Source: Niastella koreensis GR20-10 (GTDB lineage Bacteria > Bacteroidota > Bacteroidia > Chitinophagales > Chitinophagaceae). From it: DNA of 64,000 nucleotides. Made by a program: the position numbers and the translations under genes. Where the stretch lies: assembly GCF_000246855.1 (NCBI RefSeq), contig NC_016609.1, positions 8,969,685 through 9,033,684 of the forward strand. Reading direction: 5' to 3'. The notes beneath the pieces were generated by a model, which was given only the letters and a program-made list of their open reading frames with translations, ran no database searches and was not told the origin of the DNA. Below, piece after piece: positions 54,185 through 61,527 of this stretch (positions within the stretch are counted from its first letter, which is position 1; every line of letters starts with the position of its first letter).

Positions 54185-54294
54185 ACAAGGCAACGAGGCA
54201 ACAAGGCAAAAAGGCATCGAGGGAAGGGCAACAGGGCGGCCTGCAGCAAATTAGACATGTTATCCTGTTTCTCGTTGCCTTGTTGCCTTTATCC
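54185..54294. repeat. Convergent octamer array ACAAGGCA / NTNGTTGC upstream of glyA
   Basis: Left arm 54185-54224: ACAAGGCA, ACGAGGCA, ACAAGGCA, AAAAGGCA, TCGAGGGA. Right arm 54263-54294: TCCTGTTT, CTCGTTGC, CTTGTTGC, CTTTATCC. All 8 bp in register. CAAGGCAACGAG (54186-54197) pairs exactly with CTCGTTGCCTTG (54271-54282). The rest of the gap to 54495 shows no supported gene. Confidence 0.7.
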
Positions 54295-54495
54295 TATCTT
54301 TAAAGCTAACAAACGCTAATAAAATAATTTTTACTATTTTCACGGCTTTGAAAAAAAACAAACCACTTGTTTTTCAAGTTATAACAGTGCTTAGCGGCCT
54401 AGGAAAAAAAGAAAGTAGCAGTTTTATAAAAAGCATGGATGTTTCTCCGTTTGCCAGTTGGCGAACGGAATGGCTGAAAAGCAAATATTTTTCAA

Positions 54496-55494
54496 ATGAA
54501 AGCAATCATTCCCGTAGCAGGAGCAGGCACAAAACTGCGACCCCATACGTATACACAACCAAAGGCACTGATACCCCTGGCTGGCAAAACTATCCTTAGT
54601 ATCACCGTTGACCAGTTGCGCGATGCAGGTATCAGTGAATTTGTTTTCATAGTCGGGTACCTGGGCGATAAAATACAGGACTATGTAAAAGAGAAATACC
54701 CCGAACTGAAAGCCTGGTTTGTTACCCAGAGCGAACGTCACGGTATTGGCCATGCCATACAGTTAACCAAAGACATTGTGGGTGACGACGAAATGTTCAT
54801 TGTACTGGGCGATACCATCTGCGAATATGATGTAAAGGACCTGCTGGATATGCCCTGCTCGGCATTGGGTGTAAAACGGGTTGATGACCCCCGCGATTTT
54901 GGGGTAGCCGAACTGGGCGAAGATGGATACATTACCCGGGTGGTTGAAAAACCACAGATCCCCAAATCGAACATGGCCCTGGTAGGCATTTACCGCATTA
55001 AAGAAACTTCCTTCCTGTTCAATTGCCTGGAAAGCAATATCATGAACCAGGTGATGAGCCGTGGTGAATTCAGCATAACCGATGCACTGGAATGTATGAT
55101 CCAGAATGGCGCCCGGTTTCAGCCGTTCAAGGTGCAGAACTGGTTCGATTGCGGTAAGAAGGATACTTTACTGGAATCGAACGCCACTTTGCTAAAAAAG
55201 TTTGGCGGAATTATTTCACCTGAGCACAATTTTGAAAATACCATCATCATCCCCCCGGTAAGCGTGGCCGAAGGTTGCGATATCAAAAACTCCATTGTTG
55301 GGCCCAATGTTACCATTGGCGAAAAGACCACCATCAATTATTCAATAATTAAGGATTCTATTATTGGTTCATTTGCAGACCTCTACGATATTGTATTGAC
55401 AAATTCCCTCATTGGCAGCGATACCGAAGTAAAAGGTGAAAGCCGCAGTTTGAATATTGGAGATAACACTGAAATAGATTTGGGCGAAAGCTGA
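54496..55494 (+). CDS. NDP-sugar pyrophosphorylase (nucleotidyltransferase with left-handed beta-helix)
   Basis: 332 residues. N-terminal nucleotide-binding motif PVAGAGTKLRPHTYTQPKAL (residues 6-25) and the LGDTICEYD metal region identify the sugar-1-phosphate nucleotidyltransferase fold (RmlA/GlmU-like). NWFDCGKKDTLLESN is typical of the glucose-1-phosphate thymidylyltransferase branch. The C-terminal third carries hexapeptide-type repeats (IKNSIVGPNVTIGEKTTIN). Which sugar and nucleotide it uses cannot be read. No sugar-pathway partner is adjacent. Confidence 0.88.
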   Translation: MKAIIPVAGAGTKLRPHTYTQPKALIPLAGKTILSITVDQLRDAGISEFVFIVGYLGDKIQDYVKEKYPELKAWFVTQSERHGIGHAIQLTKDIVGDDEMFIVLGDTICEYDVKDLLDMPCSALGVKRVDDPRDFGVAELGEDGYITRVVEKPQIPKSNMALVGIYRIKETSFLFNCLESNIMNQVMSRGEFSITDALECMIQNGARFQPFKVQNWFDCGKKDTLLESNATLLKKFGGIISPEHNFENTIIIPPVSVAEGCDIKNSIVGPNVTIGEKTTINYSIIKDSIIGSFADLYDIVLTNSLIGSDTEVKGESRSLNIGDNTEIDLGES

Positions 55495-55586
55495 TAAAAT
55501 ATTTCAGCGTAAAAACCAACTTAACTGGGTAAATTTTGAGTACCTTCAAGCAAGGAATGCAACATAATGTACGCGCATTGTGTCTT

Positions 55587-55594
55587 TATGTTTG
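55587..55594 (+). promoter_or_regulatory. -7 box TATGTTTG
   Basis: Exact TAnnTTTG match 63 bp upstream of ATG 55658, implying a leader of about 55-60 bases. Confidence 0.4.
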
Positions 55595-55657
55595 ATTCCG
55601 GTTGAAAATGATGGCAGCTGATGTTTGGTTTTGCCAACCTTTTAAACACTAATTTTT

Positions 55658-56071
55658 ATGAGAGGTAAAAAGAGTTACCTGTTATTAGCAGCGTTATTGC
55701 CTCTTTCACTGCTAACCAAAGCTAACGGCGATAATGGAGCTCGTAAATCCACAGAGCCGGTCTTACAGGGTTGCGTAGCTGACGCAAGCACCAAAAAGCC
55801 TGTACAGGGCGTAACCATTTCTATTTCCACTTCTAAAGGACAGGAGAAGAAAGAATTCACTACCGATGCATCGGGCAACTTTAAAGTACCACAAATGCCG
55901 GTAGGCGAGGTGATCATTATCCTGGAAAAGAAAGGATATAAAACTTCCCGCCGCGAAGGCATCATTATTAAAGAAGGAGTTTCTCTTAAAATGAGCTTCG
56001 ATATCACCAACTTACCAACAGACGACGAAAGCGATGTTTTTCATCCTTTCTTCCGGATGATGGAAGGGTAA
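55658..56071 (+). CDS. Secreted carboxypeptidase-regulatory-like domain protein
   Basis: 137 residues. Signal peptide (MRGKKSYLLLAALLPLSLLTKA), then one CarboxypepD_reg-like beta-sandwich: LQGCVADASTKKPVQGVTIS, TTDASGNFKVPQMPVGEV and YKTSRREGIIIKEG. Such domains are common at the N-terminus of TonB-dependent receptors, but here the domain stands alone. Periplasmic or surface location likely; partner unknown. It is followed by a strong terminator. Confidence 0.82.
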   Translation: MRGKKSYLLLAALLPLSLLTKANGDNGARKSTEPVLQGCVADASTKKPVQGVTISISTSKGQEKKEFTTDASGNFKVPQMPVGEVIIILEKKGYKTSRREGIIIKEGVSLKMSFDITNLPTDDESDVFHPFFRMMEG

Positions 56072-56089
56072 CGAGAATAAACTAATTAT

Positions 56090-56126
56090 AAAAAGAGGCC
56101 AATTCATTATGAATTGGCCTCTTTTT
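56090..56126 (+). terminator. Terminator after the carboxypeptidase-regulatory-like gene
   Basis: Arms AAAAAGAGGCCAATTCAT (56090-56107) and the exact complement from 56109, followed by T5. Palindromic on both strands, so probably bidirectional. Confidence 0.88.
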
Positions 56127-56142
56127 ATTTATGGGCTTTTGG

Positions 56143-56229
56143 GTGAGTTGTCGGTGGTCAGTGGTGAGTGAACTCGCGATTGTTCGGATTTCCCGAATTT
56201 CGGGGACCCACTCACCGCTCACCACTCAC
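56143..56229. repeat. Convergent heptamer array GTNRGTN / CACTCAC
   Basis: Left arm 56143-56170: GTGAGTT, GTCGGTG, GTCAGTG, GTGAGTG. Right arm 56209-56229: CACTCAC, CGCTCAC, CACTCAC. Core AACTCGCGA ... CGGGGACC resembles the core at 52822-52863. Third copy of this family. Confidence 0.7.
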
Positions 56230-56230
56230 G

Positions 56231-56259
56231 AAAAAAAGCCTCCCGGAGAACCGGGACGC
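56231..56259 (-). terminator. Terminator of the coiled-coil protein gene
   Basis: On the minus strand GC-G-TCCCGG, loop TTCT, CCGGGA-G-GC, then seven T. It starts 15 bp after the gene's stop codon and abuts the heptamer array. Confidence 0.8.
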
Positions 56260-56273
56260 CTGTGAGAAAATCA

Positions 56274-57224
56274 CTAGTCTGTATGCGTATCCGAATGGTC
56301 CTGATGGTTGATTTTCATTTTACCATCTTGTTTTTTTATGGCTATATTCTTTTTCTTAAGATACTTGTTGTATTTATCAGTAACTGACTGCGGTTGTTTT
56401 TTGTCGTTAATGAACAGGTCGCCCGATTTATATTCGATGCTATAATCTTCTTTGGTGTTTAGCAAACCATCCTTTTCCATTTCGTATATCATTTCCTGGT
56501 AGCTCTTCATTTCTTCCCTGGCTTTACCAACTTCTTCCCGGGCATTATCCATGTCCTTCTTGAAATCGAATTTCTGGTTTTTCATTTCTTCTTTTATCCG
56601 GGCCATTTCCTTTTTGGCATTGTCCAGTTCTTTTTGAACATCCAGCCTGCTTCGAAGTTGCGCTTCTTTCAGCTCTTCTTTCCATTGTTCATTCTTAAGC
56701 GCATTGTCAACTTCCCTTCTGGCATTTTCAAGTTCCCGTTTGATGTCTTCTTTATTTACCCGTTTTACATCATCCAACGACTGGTCGAGGTCCCGTTGAA
56801 TTTTATCGAAGTCAATCTTGCGAAGCGATTCTTCCACCTGGCGATGCATCTTCTCCACATCTATATGTTTAACCGCTTCATCAACCTGTTGCTGTATTTT
56901 ATCAAAATCTATTTTATAGATCGATTCTTCTACCTGTTTGGAGATGGCTTCCCAATCCTTGTCTTTCATCTCTTCCAGCTTTTCTTTGGCTTCATCCAGC
57001 TGGCGCAATTCTTTATCCAGGTCGCGGTCATTGGCATCGTCCCTGGTTATTTTACTTCTTTTTTGTGTAGGGATGGTATCGGTGTAATGGTTAGCAATGT
57101 GATAATCCCGTTGGCCATCGGGAGCCGGTGTTTGTTTCGGTCCGCCGGTAAAGGCCAGTAAGGTAACTACACTACCTACCAGCGCCAGGGAGCCCCAGCG
57201 GATACAAGATTGATTTAAATTCAT
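56274..57224 (-). CDS. Membrane-anchored coiled-coil protein with 16-residue repeats
   Basis: 316 residues. One hydrophobic segment near residues 10-27 (WGSLALVGSVVTLLAFTGG), then a highly charged alpha-helical body. Four 16-residue repeats lie at residues 89-104, 105-120, 121-136 and 137-152, the clearest being IDFDKIQQQVDEAVKH and IDVEKMHRQVEESLRK. More coiled coil follows to about residue 255, then a short globular end and a His/Asp-rich tail (HQDHSDTHTD). Similar tails occur on BlaR1/M56-type proteins of Bacteroidota, but no peptidase domain is present. Function unknown. Confidence 0.75.
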   Translation of the reverse strand: MNLNQSCIRWGSLALVGSVVTLLAFTGGPKQTPAPDGQRDYHIANHYTDTIPTQKRSKITRDDANDRDLDKELRQLDEAKEKLEEMKDKDWEAISKQVEESIYKIDFDKIQQQVDEAVKHIDVEKMHRQVEESLRKIDFDKIQRDLDQSLDDVKRVNKEDIKRELENARREVDNALKNEQWKEELKEAQLRSRLDVQKELDNAKKEMARIKEEMKNQKFDFKKDMDNAREEVGKAREEMKSYQEMIYEMEKDGLLNTKEDYSIEYKSGDLFINDKKQPQSVTDKYNKYLKKKNIAIKKQDGKMKINHQDHSDTHTD

Positions 57225-57310
57225 GGTTGTTTATTTAAATTGACTAATTACGACGTCCTTCGTATAAATATACGATGGATTTCGTAAAATGTTGCATGAG
57301 GCAGAAATTA

Positions 57311-57847
57311 TTAATTGTTAAATGGAAATGAGCAGGCAATTTCCCATACCTGACCGTTATGACGCAACAGCGAAATGGCACCGGCTATAAAGGAAGCTTC
57401 GTAATTTATTTGTTGAAAATGCTGCCAGGCCAGCGGGAAATCTTCTTTGCGCAGATCGCGGTTGGCGATGGTAACGTGGGGATGAAACGGCCGGTCCTCC
57501 TTTTTGATGGGGAAGCGATTGCTTTGCAACAGGGTTGTTTCCAAAGCTGTTTTTAATTCATTTAATGGCTCGCCGGGCAATACATCAACATAGATCACCC
57601 GGGGCTTAAAGGCCGCGAAATTTTTTAATTGAATAGGGAAGCTCTGCCGCCGGCTGGCAAAAGGCAATAATAGTTCCTGCATTTCAGTCTGTAAACTATC
57701 GGGCAATTCGAAAGGCGGAATGAGTGTAATATGCGCCGGCGATTTCAGGGCCACTTTACATTGGAAATGCTTCTTCATGTAATGTTTCCATTGCAATACC
57801 TGCTGGTTAATTTCTTCGGGGGCAACTATAGCTATGAAGTGAAGCAT
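57311..57847 (-). CDS. 2H phosphoesterase (2'-5' RNA ligase / ThpR family)
   Basis: 178 residues. Two HxT motifs of the 2H superfamily: H39-I-T41 in SPAHITLIPPF and H124-V-T126 in RPFHPHVTIANR. Family members act as cyclic phosphodiesterases on RNA ends or nucleotides (ThpR-like). Substrate unknown. Single gene on the minus strand; the gap to the ABC permease gene is filled by an octamer array. Confidence 0.88.
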   Translation of the reverse strand: MLHFIAIVAPEEINQQVLQWKHYMKKHFQCKVALKSPAHITLIPPFELPDSLQTEMQELLLPFASRRQSFPIQLKNFAAFKPRVIYVDVLPGEPLNELKTALETTLLQSNRFPIKKEDRPFHPHVTIANRDLRKEDFPLAWQHFQQINYEASFIAGAISLLRHNGQVWEIACSFPFNN

Positions 57848-57856
57848 TAGCTTACA

Positions 57857-57944
57857 GGTTTGTTAGTTATTTAGTTCGTAAGTTATTAAGTTCTTAGGTT
57901 TGGGAACCGACGAACCCAAGAACTTAATAACCCAATAACCTGCA
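57857..57944. repeat. Convergent octamer array RGTTNNTN / AACYNNAN
   Basis: Left arm 57857-57904: GGTTTGTT, AGTTATTT, AGTTCGTA, AGTTATTA, AGTTCTTA, GGTTTGGG. Right arm 57913-57944: AACCCAAG, AACTTAAT, AACCCAAT, AACCTGCA. All 8 bp in register. Same family as 24555-24635 and 61404-61491. Confidence 0.75.
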
Positions 57945-57963
57945 ACTGTTATTCCTGAGGGAA

Positions 57964-59274
57964 CTAATTTTTACGGAACGCCCATTTAATCATTTCTTTC
58001 CAGGTAACCTTCTTCCCATACATCAGGATGCCGGTACGGTAAATTTTTGCAGTTAACCAGGCAAAGAGCAGAAAGCCCAATACCAGCAACAACATGGAAG
58101 TAATTAACTGGCTCACTGGTACATCGTACATAATGCGGCCCATCATCACCACAGGCGATGTAAGCGGAAATAAGCTGCCAAAAATAACCAGAGGAGAATT
58201 GGGTTCAGAAATGGCCTTGGTCATAATAACGAAGCCCAGAATGATCGGCATCATGATTGGGAACACCATCTGCTGCGCTTCCTGCTGGTCGTCACTCACC
58301 ACACTTCCTACCGCAGCAAACAGGGAAGCATATAAAAGAAAGCCGCCAAGGAAATAGAAGATAAAGCAACAAATGATCAATGCCCAGGGAACGGAATGCA
58401 AACCTGTGCGCATGTTTTCCATCATGCCTGCTGCGCCGGCCACATTAGCACCTGGTCCCGCCTGCGGCAGGGAACTGGCATCGAACCCGGGAAAAAAGAG
58501 CGGAAGTATAAATTGTAACCCAACAATAAGCAGGATCCAGATGGCGAACTGGGTAAGACCTACTGCGCCAATGCCAATGATCTTGCCCATCATTAACTGA
58601 AATGGTTTAACGGAACTTACCATTACTTCAGCAATGCGGCTTATTTTTTCTTCCATTACACCGCGCATTACCATGGTGCCGTAGATGAGCATAATAACGT
58701 ATATAAGCATGCCACAGAAGAACGCCACACCCGAGGCCACGCCGGCCACACTTTTCTTTTCTTCCTTACCTATTTTCATTGTGTTTTTGACAGATACATC
58801 GGACTGAATAGAACGGTACTGTTCGGGGGTAATATTTACCGATTGCAGCCTTTTCAGCTCAATGGCATTGTTAACTGTTTTTTCAACTTTGTTTTTAAGA
58901 GTAACCGATACCGGCGACTGGCTGAAGAGTTGAATGTTATCGGTGTTTTGGGTAATGTTCATGGGCGGAATGAGCAACAGGTAATCATAACCCATTTTTT
59001 TAAAGTTCTCTTTTACCGAGTCAGTCCCCCGTCCGGCGATAAATTCATATTGTGATTGATCGTCTTTGGCGTTCTCCACTTTACCATTGAACAGGTTGGC
59101 CTGATCTATGACGGCAATCTTGTTTTTTTCACTGCCACCACTCATGCCAATAGCGATGATGATTGCATAAAAAACCACTATAATAATAGGTACCAGGATG
59201 GTCGTATATACAAATGATTTTTTCTTAACCCGTACCAGGTATTCACGTTGTATTACCAATAATATTTTGTTCAT
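57964..59274 (-). CDS. ABC-2 type permease (NatB-like)
   Basis: 436 residues. N-terminal membrane helix after a basic start (VIQREYLVRVKKKSFVYTTILVPII), a periplasmic domain of about 130 residues, then five or six helices (for example GVAFFCGMLIYVIMLIYGTM and VGLTQFAIWILLIVGLQF). The layout is that of ABC2_membrane_3 permeases such as NatB. MRGVMEEKISRIAEVMVSSV is a family signature region (about residues 203-222). Works with the ATPase encoded 12 bp upstream. Substrate unknown; Na+ export is known for NatAB only. Confidence 0.88.
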   Translation of the reverse strand: MNKILLVIQREYLVRVKKKSFVYTTILVPIIIVVFYAIIIAIGMSGGSEKNKIAVIDQANLFNGKVENAKDDQSQYEFIAGRGTDSVKENFKKMGYDYLLLIPPMNITQNTDNIQLFSQSPVSVTLKNKVEKTVNNAIELKRLQSVNITPEQYRSIQSDVSVKNTMKIGKEEKKSVAGVASGVAFFCGMLIYVIMLIYGTMVMRGVMEEKISRIAEVMVSSVKPFQLMMGKIIGIGAVGLTQFAIWILLIVGLQFILPLFFPGFDASSLPQAGPGANVAGAAGMMENMRTGLHSVPWALIICCFIFYFLGGFLLYASLFAAVGSVVSDDQQEAQQMVFPIMMPIILGFVIMTKAISEPNSPLVIFGSLFPLTSPVVMMGRIMYDVPVSQLITSMLLLVLGFLLFAWLTAKIYRTGILMYGKKVTWKEMIKWAFRKN

Positions 59275-59286
59275 GACAATATCGTA

Positions 59287-60216
59287 TTAAGCAGTTACGG
59301 TTTCAAATTGACGGGCGAGGGGCGTGCCATGCACCAGTTTTATAAAGATGTCGTTCAATGAAGGCAGTATTTCCTGGAAGGAATTGATGCCTACCTGTTT
59401 TCCCAGGTAATATTGCAGCACATCGTTACTGCGGTAACCCTCTTTTATCTTTATTACCTGTTGTTGTTTGTTTTGACCAATGATCTCAAATGGGGCATCG
59501 GTTGCCGGCGGATAGTCATCGAGCCCAATGGAAAATATAGCTTCCTTGAACTGTTGCTTAACCCCGCTTACCGATCCATCGAGGATCTTTTGTCCTTTAT
59601 TGACGAGAATAATATGGTCGCATATTTCTTCCACCTGCTCCATCCGGTGCGTACTGAAAATAATGCTGGCGCCTTTTTGTGCGAGGTTATATATTTCTTC
59701 TTTGATAAGGTTGGAATTCACCGGGTCCAGCCCGCTGAACGGTTCATCGAGGATGATGAGTTTGGGATCGTTTAAAACCGTGGTAACAAACTGCAGTTTC
59801 TGCTGCATCCCCTTGCTCAGGTCTTCCACTTTTTTGTTCCACCAGCTTTGCATTTCAAATTTTATGAACCAGTGTTTAACCCGTTCAATAGCGGTTGCTT
59901 TGCTAAGGCCTTTCAACTGCGCCAGGTAAATGGCCTGGTCGCCGATCTTCATTTTTTTGTACAATCCTTTTTCTTCAGGCATATAACCAATAAAGGCGTT
60001 GTCCCGGTCGGGGTTGAACGGTTGTCCATCAAAGATGATGTCGCCTTCATCGGGGAACAGGATGCCGGTTATCATTCTGATGAGTGTGGTTTTGCCGGCA
60101 CCGTTTGGTCCCAGTAAACCAAAGATGCTGCCGGGCTCCAGGGAGAAACTAATATCATCCACCGCTTTCTGCGAAGTATAATATTTTTTAAGATGTTTAA
60201 CGTCCAATCTGTTCAT
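59287..60216 (-). CDS. ABC transporter ATP-binding protein (NatA-like)
   Basis: 309 residues from ATG 60216 (MNRLDVKHLKKYY); an upstream in-frame start at 60312 would read through a palindromic repeat (peptide RQGFGGQG) and is rejected. Walker A LGPNGAGKTTLIRM, signature LSKGMQQKLQFV, Walker B LIILDEPFSGLDP, H-loop STHRMEQVEEIC. A C-terminal DUF4162-type domain follows (IFSIGLDDYPP to PSLNDIFIKLV), as in NatA. Forms an exporter with the permease downstream. Confidence 0.93.
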   Translation of the reverse strand: MNRLDVKHLKKYYTSQKAVDDISFSLEPGSIFGLLGPNGAGKTTLIRMITGILFPDEGDIIFDGQPFNPDRDNAFIGYMPEEKGLYKKMKIGDQAIYLAQLKGLSKATAIERVKHWFIKFEMQSWWNKKVEDLSKGMQQKLQFVTTVLNDPKLIILDEPFSGLDPVNSNLIKEEIYNLAQKGASIIFSTHRMEQVEEICDHIILVNKGQKILDGSVSGVKQQFKEAIFSIGLDDYPPATDAPFEIIGQNKQQQVIKIKEGYRSNDVLQYYLGKQVGINSFQEILPSLNDIFIKLVHGTPLARQFETVTA

Positions 60217-60237
60217 TGTATGCAAGCTTTTGCCTTG

Positions 60238-60263
60238 TCCACCGAAGCCTTGGCGAAGGTGGA
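60238..60263. repeat. Dispersed palindrome TCCACC...GGTGGA
   Basis: Arms TCCACC (60238-60243) and GGTGGA (60258-60263) around GAAGCCTTGGCGAA. It lies between the divergent ABC ATPase and nuclease-like genes. I recognise this motif type as a common intergenic palindrome in Bacteroidota; related cores are at 27796 and near 33085. Confidence 0.5.
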
Positions 60264-60373
60264 AGGAGGGAAACAATAGATATAAGGTAACAAAACAGTT
60301 AATTAGTAGCAAAAAAATCCTAATTGTTACGCACGCATACTATATTTATGCAATTTCAAAACAAAATAGCAGC

Positions 60374-61372
60374 ATGAAACGACTGATAGTAGCAGGTAGT
60401 GTATTAATTGCAATAGGTATTATCTGTAGCAGCTGGGGCTTCCTGGGCCACCGTACCATTCATCAACTGGCAGTTTACGAGTTACCACCATCGATGCGTA
60501 TGTTCTTTCACCACAATATGAACGAGATTGTAAAGCAATCGGTGCGGCCCGATCAGCGACGCAACCAGGACAAAGAAGAAGCGCCCAAACATTATATTGA
60601 CCTGGAATTGTATGGCGACTCTGCTGCCTGGAAAATGCCGCTTAAATGGGAAGATGCATTGAAGAAATATGGTAAAGACAGTTTAGCTCATTGTGGTTAT
60701 GTGCCTTATTATGTAATCACCATGAAAGACAGGTTGACCGCTGCTTTTCGCAGTGGCAACAAAGACAGCATTTTGTTTTATGCCATTGACCTGGGCCATT
60801 ATATAAGTGATGCGCATGTTCCCTTACACGTATCGGAGAATTATGACGGGCAAATGACCAATCAAAAAGGATTACACAGTTTGTGGGAGTCAATGATCCC
60901 TGAATTAGAAATCCAGCAATACGATTTGCGCAGCAAACACAAGGCGCATTACCTGAAGCATCCCGAGCAAAACATCTGGAAGGCGATCCGTAAGTCGCAG
61001 GGCTTATTACACGATGTATTTGAACAGGAGAAAGAAGTAACCAAATCATTTACCGAAGGGGAGAAGTACCGCGTGCAAATTCGCAATGGCAGGGAAAGTA
61101 AAAGTTATACGTCGGCATTTGCTAAAGCATATAGTGCCAAACTGGGTAAAACCATCAATGAAAGAATGATCAGTTCTGCCAACCTGGTTGCCGACTTTTG
61201 GTATACAAGCTGGATTGATGCCGGCAGCCCCGATTTGAACAAAGCATTTCAAACAACAGCATCCAAAGAAGAAAAGGAAAAGTTGAAAAAAGAATATGGT
61301 GCCTTCAAAAAGAATAAACTGTTAGAGAAAAAATTATTAATATCAAGACAAGGGTACGATAAAGAAGATTAA
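60374..61372 (+). CDS. S1/P1-nuclease / zinc-dependent phospholipase C-like secreted protein
   Basis: 332 residues from ATG 60374 (MKRLIVAGSVLIAIGIICSS, signal peptide); an in-frame ATG-less extension back to 60230 is rejected. The mature N-terminus begins with the zinc ligands Trp-Gly...His (WGFLGHRTIHQLAVYELP). Further ligands: HYIDLELYG and the pattern GHYISDAHVPLHVSENYDG with HSLWESMIPEL. These match the trinuclear-zinc S1/P1 nuclease and phospholipase C fold. The C-terminal 40 residues are lysine-rich. Secreted hydrolase; nucleic acid or phospholipid substrate not decided. Confidence 0.83.
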   Translation: MKRLIVAGSVLIAIGIICSSWGFLGHRTIHQLAVYELPPSMRMFFHHNMNEIVKQSVRPDQRRNQDKEEAPKHYIDLELYGDSAAWKMPLKWEDALKKYGKDSLAHCGYVPYYVITMKDRLTAAFRSGNKDSILFYAIDLGHYISDAHVPLHVSENYDGQMTNQKGLHSLWESMIPELEIQQYDLRSKHKAHYLKHPEQNIWKAIRKSQGLLHDVFEQEKEVTKSFTEGEKYRVQIRNGRESKSYTSAFAKAYSAKLGKTINERMISSANLVADFWYTSWIDAGSPDLNKAFQTTASKEEKEKLKKEYGAFKKNKLLEKKLLISRQGYDKED

Positions 61373-61403
61373 GATTGGGGATATGTAGATTTAAATCAAC
61401 AAA

Positions 61404-61491
61404 AGTTTATTAGTTTTTTAATTCATTAGTTATTGAGTTCTTAAAATTAAAAACCTAAGAACTCAATAACTTAAAAACTTACAAACTGCAA
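61404..61491. repeat. Convergent octamer array AGTTNNTN / AACYNNAN
   Basis: Left arm 61404-61443: AGTTTATT, AGTTTTTT, AATTCATT, AGTTATTG, AGTTCTTA. Right arm 61452-61491: AACCTAAG, AACTCAAT, AACTTAAA, AACTTACA, AACTGCAA. All 8 bp in register. The inner 15 bp pair exactly (61429-61443 with 61456-61470). Confidence 0.78.
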
Positions 61492-61527
61492 CCAGCTATC
61501 AGAAACAATTGTTAGTATAACATTATA

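Noticed and set aside
54348..54599. TTG-initiated frame overlapping the nucleotidyltransferase start by about 100 bp
   Set aside because: Wrong frame through a conserved N-terminus, weak start codon, no recognisable domain.
60230..60373. N-terminal extension of the S1/P1-like protein
   Set aside because: It would precede a clear signal peptide and reads through a palindromic repeat; the ATG at 60374 starts the signal peptide.
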